DNA of 13,282 nt from Butyriboletus loyo (lineage: Eukaryota > Basidiomycota > Agaricomycetes > Boletales > Boletaceae). Where the stretch lies: assembly GCA_038093515.1 (NCBI GenBank), contig JBBPSI010000411.1:1-13282 (forward strand), given 5' to 3'. The position numbers and the translations under genes were made by a program. The notes beneath the pieces are model-generated. The model did no database searches. It saw only the letters and a list, made by a program, of their open reading frames with translations, and was not told where the DNA came from. Of this stretch, positions 7,598 through 13,282 are shown piece after piece; the stretch's first letter is position 1, and each line of letters begins with the position of its first letter.

Positions 7598-10488
7598 CTA
7601 CCTACACAAAGGGTGCTGCTTTATTATGTCCATGACAAGGTCCACTTTTTCATCTTCAGATTTGGTGGCAAAATGTTTGGATAAGATCTCATCCAGTTTC
7701 TTTGATATCTGAGCAGATACCCCAGATGCTTTATACCTTTCTTCTGCTAAGGCAAAGGGATTTTCAGATTTATTTTGAACCAGAGTGAAGGAATATTGAA
7801 GAAGTAGTATAAGGCCTATGAAAATATATTGAAGTTATGAAAATTCAAAATGAATTGACTTACCAATGCCATGTTGCAGAACCTTTGTCTCAGTGTTGGT
7901 TCTCTTTTTGATCTGAAATATATAAAGAGTTAATACAGTAAATATAATTTCATGATTGTACATGCCACCATGGTCTTTGCCTCTGTTGGTTGAAGAGAAC
8001 TCTGAAATGAATGAAACTGTTGTAGCAAATAGCTAGTATGATCAAATTAAATGATTTACCAGGGAGGACTGAGGGTTGGTGACAATCTGCATGATGTCAG
8101 TTGCAATATAAAGACCTTCAAACTAAACACTGACACTCTGGTCAAATTATGAGTACAATATTTAAACAATCACATAGATGTCTTACCTTCTAAATGTAGA
8201 CAAAGCATAAAATTAAATAACACAAATAAGATTACAAGGCAAAATAAACTTACATCCTATAGGAATGATAATCAATTCATAGCTGCATAACTATTACAGT
8301 AGCAGGATAATACTTACCAGCTAAGTATGGCAGAAGTTTGAAATAATAGGGTTATATTAAAATTTCAGAATAAATAGAGATTTCATGAACATGCTGCATA
8401 TTTCAATTGTGAATGAGATCACTTACATTCTATTGAAAAGGAAACATGAGAGGCAGGCATGCATATATTAGTAATACACATTAGAATAATATATCATGTG
8501 ATTTACCTTCTGGAAGGAAGAGTAAAATGGGCAGATAAATCATTCATTCTCCAATGTCAGGTCAGATCACTCACTGCCTGTCAATGAGAAAGCAAGAAAA
8601 TTAATGAACATGAATTAATCAGCAATCAACATTTTCACATGAATAAAAAGATGCTCACAAACTGGTATCCAAAGAGCCATAGAAGCAGACAGGTCAACCA
8701 TCAGAGAGATCAGCAACAGCATCTGACCTAGAGTCCATATGAAACCACATACCTTCTGTGAAATAAAGAGCAGCAGGGAGGATACTTCTTATCAGAATGT
8801 TTATTTTAGATCCACATCAGACCGCTTACTTCCTATCAGTGGAAGAGAACAAAGAGAGTTCATTAACAGTGTTCTTCTTTGAAATCTATATTAGATTACT
8901 TACTTGCTATGAAGGTAAATGAGCAAGAGGGATGCTCATGAGAAACACTACATTTTAAATTCACATTGCATGACTTACTGCCTATTAATGGGAGAGAAAT
9001 GGGGGGAATGCTCATCAGCACTATCTCCAAATTCACATCCAGCCACTTACATGCTATCAATTGGGGGAAATAGGAGGAATGAATGGTCATCAGCACCATT
9101 CCCATTCTAATTCACATCCAGCCACTTACATTCTGTCAATGGTGGGAAACAGGAGAAATGATCATCAGCACCATTCTCATTCAAACTCACATCCAGCCAC
9201 TTACAAGCTATGTATCAATGGGGGAAATGGGAGGAATGGTCATCAGCCCCATTCTTGTTCCAATTCACATCCAGCCACTTACATCCTATCAATGGGGAGA
9301 AATAGGAGGAATGGTCACCATCAGCACCATTCTCATTCCAATTCACATCCAGCCACTTACAGCCTATCAATTGGGAGAAATAGGGGGAATGGTCATCAGC
9401 ACCATTCTTGTTCCAATTCATATCCAGCCACTCACAAGCTATGTATCAATGGGGGGAAATAGGAGGAACAGTCATCAGCACTATTCTCATTCCAATTCAC
9501 ATCCAGCCACTTACAGGCTATCAATGGGTGGAAATAGGAGGAATGGTCACCATCAGCACCATTCTCATTCCTGTTCACATCCAGCCACTTACATCCTATC
9601 AATGGGGAGAAATAGGAGGAATAGTTATCAGCACTATTCTCATTCCAATTCACATCCAGCCACTTACATGCTATCAATTGGGGGAAATAGGAGGAATGAA
9701 TGGTCATCAGCACCATTCCAATTCTAATTCACATCCAGCCACTTACATTCTATCAATGGTGGGAAACAGGAGAAATGATCATCAGCACCATTCTCATTCC
9801 AACTCACATCTGGCCACTTACAAGCTATGTATCAATGGAGAGGAATGGTCATCAGCACCATTCTCATTCCAATTCACATCCAGCCACTTACACCCTATCA
9901 AAGGGAGGAATGGTCATCAGTACCATTCTCATTCCAATTCACATCAAGCCACTTACATCCTATCAATGGGGGGAAATAGGAGAAATGGTCACCATCAGCA
10001 CCATTCTCATTCCTATTCACATCCAGCCACTTACAAGCTATGTATCAATGGGGGGGAATACAAGGAATGGTCATCAGCACCATTCTCATTCCAATTCATA
10101 TCCAGCCACTCACAAGCTATGTATCAATGGGGGGAAATAGGAGGAATGGTCATCAGCACTATTCTCATTCCAATTCACATCCAGCCACTTACAGCCTATC
10201 AATTGGGAGAAATAGGGGGAATGGTCATCAGCACCATTCTCATTCCAATTCACATCCAGTCACTTACATCCTTCAATGGGGAGAAATAGGAAGAATGGTC
10301 ATCAGCACCATTCCCATTCCTATTCACATTCAGCCACTTACAAGCTATGTATCAATTGGGAGAAAGAGGAGGAATGGTCATCAGCACCATTCTCATTCCA
10401 ATTCACATCCAGCCACTTACACCCTATCAAAGGGAGGAATGGTCATCAGTACCATTCTCATTCCAATTCACATCAAGCCACTTACATC
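7598..10488 (-). CDS. Intron-rich gene with 31 single-codon micro-exons (3' part, unknown function)
   Basis: The 3' end has four ordinary exons: 8060-8122 (63 nt, FEGLYIATDIMQIV), 7969-8001 (33 nt), 7864-7912 (49 nt) and 7598-7815 (218 nt, 73 codons open including TAG). Introns are 8002-8059, 7913-7968 (weak GTGGCA donor) and 7816-7863. The frame stays open across all four. Upstream, from 8187 to 10488, 31 triplets each lie between an AG acceptor (YAG in all but one) and a GT donor, separated by introns of 61-106 nt. None is a stop codon, and the predicted peptide is Leu-rich and amphipathic. The 5' end is lost to element 4, so the start is unseen. Intron lengths such as 61, 62, 67 and 76 nt mean the frame exists only after splicing. 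The C-terminus (ENPFALAEERYKASG, SKKLDEILSKHF) looks helical and charged. No known domain was recognised and no signal peptide is visible in this part. It may be a decayed or silent gene, given the CpG loss. Confidence 0.62.
8123..8981 (-). other. Diverged part of the micro-exon chain (11 codons)
   Basis: Eleven triplets lie at 8979 (A), 8904 (Q), 8830 (E), 8753 (K), 8659 (F), 8575 (A), 8507 (K), 8427 (N), 8318 (L), 8254 (D) and 8187 (K), given by lowest coordinate. Introns between them are 8907-8978, 8833-8903, 8756-8829, 8662-8752, 8578-8658, 8510-8574, 8430-8506, 8321-8426, 8257-8317, 8190-8253 and 8123-8186. Donors are GTAAGT, GTAAGC, GTATGT, GTGAGC, GTGAGT, GTAAAT or GTAAGA, and every acceptor is TAG or CAG. 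Branch-like sites include TACTAAT in the 8430-8506 intron and CTGAC in 8510-8574. The intron bodies do not resemble one another, yet the acceptor-to-donor spacing is always 3 nt. Confidence 0.65.
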
Positions 10489-10521
10489 CTATCAATGGGG
10501 AGAAATAGGAGGAATGGTCAT
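8982..10521 (-). repeat. Tandem array, about 75-bp monomer = one intron plus one codon (20 copies)
   Basis: Monomers are 65-79 bp and mostly over 85% alike by eye. On the minus strand each reads GTAAGT donor, CTGAT branch-like site, a pyrimidine-rich stretch (CCATTCCTCCTATTTC), a TAG acceptor and then one triplet. Triplets by lowest coordinate are 10486 D, 10421 G, 10342 L, 10268 D, 10193 A, 10114 L, 10035 L, 9957 D, 9892 G, 9822 L, 9747 N, 9668 H, 9593 D, 9515 P, 9436 L, 9361 A, 9283 D, 9205 L, 9130 N and 9051 H. Donor variants GTGAGT occur at 9435 and 10113, and one acceptor is AAG (10271). The order H-N-L occurs twice, 617 bp apart, and L-G-D twice, about 529 bp apart, so groups of monomers were duplicated together. 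The array is cut by element 4. Long ORFs on either strand through it are by-products of the repeat. Confidence 0.9.
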
Positions 10522-10588
10522 CGTTATAATCGTATCTCTTATAACTATCTTTTGCATTCGGACTTCGTCATATTTCTCTTTCAAAGGT

Positions 10589-10608
10589 CACGTGACTTAG
10601 CGCACGTG
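10589..10608 (+). promoter_or_regulatory. Paired CACGTG E-boxes in the LTR of element 4
   Basis: CACGTG occurs at 10589-10594 and 10603-10608. The context TCACGTGACT-TAG-CACGTGAT is shared with LTR 1, with 3 extra bases between the boxes. It lies about 250 bp upstream of the TATA box. Confidence 0.45.
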
Positions 10609-10817
10609 ATCGTGGGATTATACATGTGACCACAGGCTGACTAAGCATATGATGTCATGGTCCAGACTGGCCCAGACTCTATGACATCACGCCTCATGTA
10701 TTTAATCTCCGTTTGCTTCTCTTCTTTTTGATCACCGTCGACTTCTATTTCTCATCATCGTCGACCCGTGACTCACTTCGTATATACTTGTATAGTAACT
10801 AGTCTCACGCACTGCTT

Positions 10818-10847
10818 GGTCTGTGCGCATTCCCTTGTAATATAAAA
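10818..10847 (+). promoter_or_regulatory. LTR core promoter, element 4
   Basis: GGTCTGTGCGC at 10818-10828 precedes TATAAAA at 10841-10847, with 23 nt between the starts, as in the other three LTRs. Confidence 0.6.
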
Positions 10848-11015
10848 GGGCTTGTGGTTGCGGCTAGGATTCCCTAGCTTTAACCACTTGTCTATTCGCT
10901 GGCAACAGTTGAGAGATTAAGGTCTGAGCTATTCCTCATTACCATCGCCAGTACTTGTGTAGTACTGCAACAGTTGCGGAACCCCGTGTGCCTTGATAAC
11001 TTCGTTGTCATAACA

Positions 11016-11641
11016 CTTGGTTAAAGCTTCTGATACACACCCGGTTCCCAGGGCAGGGATAGTTTCGTTTCCACGCACATACCAGTATGCTACCACTTGA
11101 AGGGGCAGCTTTTCCGCTTAGGAAACCATACCCGGAATCCAGGGTTAAGGATCGTCACTGGGCGTTCACCAGTTTTCAATTTCGTTTCACCCCCGCGCCT
11201 TTAGGGGAGCTCCTCGGAAGAGCAGAACTTGTGTCTCAGCAGTAGCACTTGTAAATTCATTCTCAGACGCTCCCTTTGGAGTTGTTAGTCCGCGTCAGGG
11301 TCGAGCCTGATTTGCGAAGTGCGACTTAGGGACCCCCAAATCCCTTTGGCTGAGCAATTCTCCAAGTAGTCCCTGTGGTAACACGGGAGGTAGAAGAAAA
11401 AACCCTTCGTCATCATTTGTCAAATAGTAGTAAAAAAGTTTTTACCTGTATCGGTTCATTATCGAACCAAACTTCGTCGGAGATACTACCTCCGTTCGAA
11501 AAAATATTTCTTTCGCTCTACTTGCTGTAGAATTCCCCAGAGTTCCTTTGGAAGATAGGGGACAGTAAGGAAGACTATATCTCGTAGCTTCTTTTTTGTT
11601 TTGCTGAAGAAAACCGGTTTTTGCTGAAGAAAAAATTGCCG
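11016..11641 (+). other. Leader of element 4 (untranslated, with presumed primer-binding site)
   Basis: The first TGG after the LTR, at 11018 (TGGTTAAAGC), is a candidate start for a tRNA primer-binding site, but I could not match a specific tRNA. Self-priming is the alternative. No long ORF was found in this part. A 15-bp direct repeat, ttttgctgaagaaaa, stands at 11599-11613 and 11619-11633, just upstream of the small ORF. Confidence 0.5.
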
Positions 11642-11884
11642 ATGAACTACTTTGGAATTTTCATCTTTACCACAATCGCCGCCTACATCGTTTTCGTCAC
11701 CACTCTCGTAATCGCGCTTAAAGTTTTTAACACAATCGTCGCAAAACAAACACAACCTTACACCATCACCCTATCCTTTAACCGAAACAAATTCACCGCC
11801 AAACTTTCCTTCCCTACCGTACAGCACCCCCAAGGCGACGGTGAATTCTCCGATCACGAGTGGGACCAACAAACTTGGAACTAA
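11642..11884 (+). CDS. Small ORF in the element 4 leader, predicted single-pass membrane protein
   Basis: The ORF is 80 codons plus TAA, starting at the first ATG of the frame (MNYFGIFIF); an earlier TTG at 11621 is in frame but less likely. Residues about 3-30 form one uninterrupted hydrophobic segment (FGIFIFTTIAAYIVFVTTLV and a few more), long enough to cross a membrane. The rest has alternating polar and hydrophobic residues (YTITLSFNR, KFTAKLSFP) suggesting beta strands, and an acidic end (EFSDHEWDQQTWN). Codons often end in C, as in the following gag, which supports real coding use. It ends 54 bp before the gag ATG. It may act as an upstream ORF that tunes gag translation, or encode an accessory membrane protein. 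No relative was recognised. Confidence 0.5.
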   Translation: MNYFGIFIFTTIAAYIVFVTTLVIALKVFNTIVAKQTQPYTITLSFNRNKFTAKLSFPTVQHPQGDGEFSDHEWDQQTWN

Positions 11885-11938
11885 ATCAATCTGGGTTCAG
11901 AAACTTCGGAGGATTTCCCGGTAGACAACGAGAAAAGA

Positions 11939-13134
11939 ATGTCAGATCCAGGGCCTTCCCACACTCCACATGCCCCCGCCCCAGGATTCGATGACCAAAC
12001 CCTGCGCGCCCTCTTCGCGCAGTGGATGGAAAAAGATCAGCAAGGAGGAATTTCAAAGAAGGTTGCTGACCCAGGAGAATGGGACGGCGATCGGGAAAAG
12101 TTCCACCACTGGTGGACCTCCCTCAAGGTCTGGGTCTCCGTCAATAACTGGAAGACCGACAAACTCCGGACTGTGGCAGTTCTTAGCCGCATTAAGGGAA
12201 AGGGTCAGGACTTTTCCCAAATCCTCTTAGAAGACTACGTCACCGACGAGGAAAAATACATCGACCCCAAAGATAGACCTAGGGGAAAAAAGGGAGATCT
12301 GGCATGGCCCGAATGGGATACCCTTCAGGACACCATACGGAGTCACTTCCAGATCGACGTCTTGGCACATCAGGCGTTGATCAAATTAACGGCCCTTACC
12401 CAGGGTCAACAACAAATCGATGGATTCCTCGAGAGGTTCAAGGTCCTCTATCGTCAATCGGAGTGCGAGCCGAAACATGCGGTCGAACTCCTCAAGCGTG
12501 CTGTAAAGTACGAAGTATACAAGCAGGTTTGCTTGACCGTCGACGAAGATACGTTGACGGATTTCTCCCTCCTTACAGAGGAAATTCGGAGGATGGGCCG
12601 AGTCTTCGAACAGATGCAGGCCGAAAGGGGAAACGGGCAAGCCCGACAATGGCGCCCTTATTCCCAACAGCCGCAACGTAGTTACCCGGCTCCTAAAGGA
12701 CCTCCTCCCGGCTATACTGCTGTCGGGACTCAACCAGGGCGTGGCGCCCCGATGGATCTCAGCGCCCAGCAATCAGGTCCCGAAACTAGGACTTGTTTTG
12801 GCTGCGGCAACGTCGGGCACATCCGCCCCAATTGTCCCAGAACCCTAACCGTCGGGACAAAGCCGGTTCCAACGCTCGCCCGAAAGTACGGCAGCAATGG
12901 ATTCAGCAAGCCGATGGAACTTACGTACAAGGATGGGTTCCAGTCAACTCCGCGGAGGTAACCCCTCCAAACAATTATCAGTCAAGGCCTTTACCGGCAC
13001 CACCTGTGGTTGGAGCACCACAACAAGGAGAAACCTCCCAGCGCGCCGCGTATATGGGAGAAGACGCTAGAGCTTACTGGGCGGACTTGTTCGCTTGTGA
13101 AGCAAAGGAAAAGGCCGCGCGGTCTTTAAAATAG
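11939..13134 (+). CDS. Gag polyprotein of element 4 (with one apparent -1 frame change)
   Basis: The ATG at 11939 opens a Ty3-type Gag: a Pro-rich N-terminus, then the capsid-like domain (FHHWWTSLKVWVSV, WPEWDTLQDTIRSHF, DGFLERFKVLYRQSE), a basic linker, the PMDLSA motif, and the zinc knuckle CFGCGNVGHIRPNC at residues 286-299. In that frame the ORF stops at 12961. The -1 frame from about 12840 continues with better protein (DGTYVQGWVPVN, EDARAYWADLFACE) to a TAG at 13132-13134. I see no slippery heptamer at the first change, so a one-base deletion or a sequencing error near 12836-12850 is the simplest reading. Full length would be just under 400 residues. Gag forms the particle in which reverse transcription takes place. 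Confidence 0.85.
13125..13131 (+). promoter_or_regulatory. Candidate -1 ribosomal frameshift site TTTAAAA
   Basis: In the gag frame the codons are TCT-TTA-AAA-TAG, so T-TTA-AAA fits the X-XXY-YYZ slippery heptamer exactly and touches the gag stop. The -1 frame is open from there to the window end. A 5-bp inverted repeat, CTTAG (13143-13147) with CTAAG (13159-13163), could form a weak downstream stem. Confidence 0.55.
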
Positions 13135-13282
13135 AGAAGTCGCTTAGTGCAGGGGTGTCTAAGGGACGGAACAATATTTCTTCTTCTTTTCGAAATTCTT
13201 TCTCTTCACTATCCACATTTTCGGACTATAACGTAGACGGAAATGAACTTTTAGATAAGGAACCTGAGTTGTCGATTAGTTC
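13131..13282 (+). CDS. Start of pol, element 4 (partial)
   Basis: The frame that is -1 relative to the gag end is open from 13131 to the window edge, about 50 codons, rich in Ser and acidic residues (FRNSFSSLSTFSDYNVDGNE). The protease motif is not reached. Assignment to pol rests on position and on the frameshift signal. Confidence 0.5.
   Translation, partial: MEKSLSAGVSKGRNNISSSFRNSFSSLSTFSDYNVDGNELLDKEPELSIS

Larger units (their letters stand above)
10522..11015 (+). repeat. 5' LTR of element 4 (about 494 bp)
   Basis: The right end is GTCATAACA, followed by the leader. The left end reads CGTTATAATCG rather than the expected TGTTAT, so the first base appears changed or the boundary is off by a base or two; it was placed where similarity to the 75-bp monomer ends. 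A core promoter is at 10818-10847. Overall similarity to LTRs 1-3 is low apart from the promoter motif and the E-box pair. Confidence 0.72.
10522..13282 (+). mobile_element. Ty3/gypsy element 4, 5' part (LTR, leader, gag, start of pol)
   Basis: A plus-strand element begins where the 75-bp array stops in mid-monomer (after ...ggtcat) and runs off the window. It contains a 5' LTR, a leader of about 920 bp with a small membrane-protein ORF, gag, a slippery heptamer and the start of pol. It is CpG-rich, unlike the DNA it interrupts, and so is younger. The far LTR and target-site duplicate are outside the window. Confidence 0.88.

Noticed and set aside
8321..8426. An additional single-codon exon (CAG-CAT-GTTCAT on the minus strand) inside the 106-nt intron
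   Set aside because: It would create a first intron of only 33 nt and use a poor GTTCAT donor, so a single 106-nt intron is simpler.
9000..10520. CRISPR-like array
   Set aside because: There are no short conserved repeats separated by unique spacers; the whole 75-bp unit is conserved, and the context is a eukaryotic genome with spliceosomal introns.
9061..10629. Long overlapping plus- and minus-strand ORFs with a repeated peptide of about 25 residues
   Set aside because: They are by-products of a roughly 75-bp tandem repeat with no stop in some frames. Monomer lengths vary (65-79 bp) so frames shift between copies, and the splice-site pattern explains the sequence better.
11486..11755. Minus-strand 89-codon ORF in the leader of element 4
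   Set aside because: It lies antisense to the leader and small membrane ORF and has no recognisable motif; the plus-strand ORF has better codon use.

Overview
The window looks like a repeat-rich part of a filamentous basidiomycete genome, probably Agaricomycetes. The reasons are chromodomain-bearing Ty3/gypsy retrotransposons of the basidiomycete type, short introns of about 50-75 nt with GTAAGT donors, CTRAY or TACTAAC-like branch sites and YAG acceptors, and CpG-specific sequence decay. No bacterial or organellar feature was seen.

Layout, left to right. (1) 1-1745 (+) is the 3' part of Ty3 element 1: integrase C-terminus and chromodomain, polypurine tract, and a long 817-bp LTR. (2) 1746-5235 (+) is Ty3 element 2, entered in the middle of its RNase H because element 1 sits inside it: RNase H, integrase, chromodomain, then an extra ORF with three CCHC zinc knuckles, polypurine tract and a 426-bp LTR. 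(3) 5236-6396 (-) is the 5' end of an older Ty3 element 3, a broken gag and a 434-bp LTR; element 2 landed inside this gag. (4) 6397-7597 has no secure gene, only weak exon-like pieces. (5) 7598-10521 (-) is the 3' part of an intron-rich gene. Its last four exons are ordinary. Upstream of them lie 31 successive candidate exons of exactly one codon each, separated by introns of about 61-106 nt. The upstream 20 lie in a roughly 75-bp tandem array in which each monomer is one complete intron plus one codon. (6) 10522-13282 (+) is the 5' end of Ty3 element 4, which interrupts the gene: LTR, long leader with a small membrane-protein ORF, gag with zinc knuckle, a TTTAAAA slippery heptamer at the gag stop, and the beginning of pol in the -1 frame.

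The insertions give a relative chronology: 1 into 2 into 3, and 4 into the micro-exon gene. Base composition agrees. Reading through 5231-10521 I find a single CpG (8823-8824), while the elements on both sides are CpG-rich, and the change falls on the insertion junctions. Element 3, the unassigned block and the micro-exon gene therefore share a long history of CpG loss that the younger insertions have not had.

The most unusual item is the chain of single-codon exons. The exact 3-nt distance between YAG acceptor and GT donor is kept even where the intron bodies no longer resemble each other. All 31 triplets are sense codons and run in frame into the downstream exons. Transcript data are needed to confirm it.
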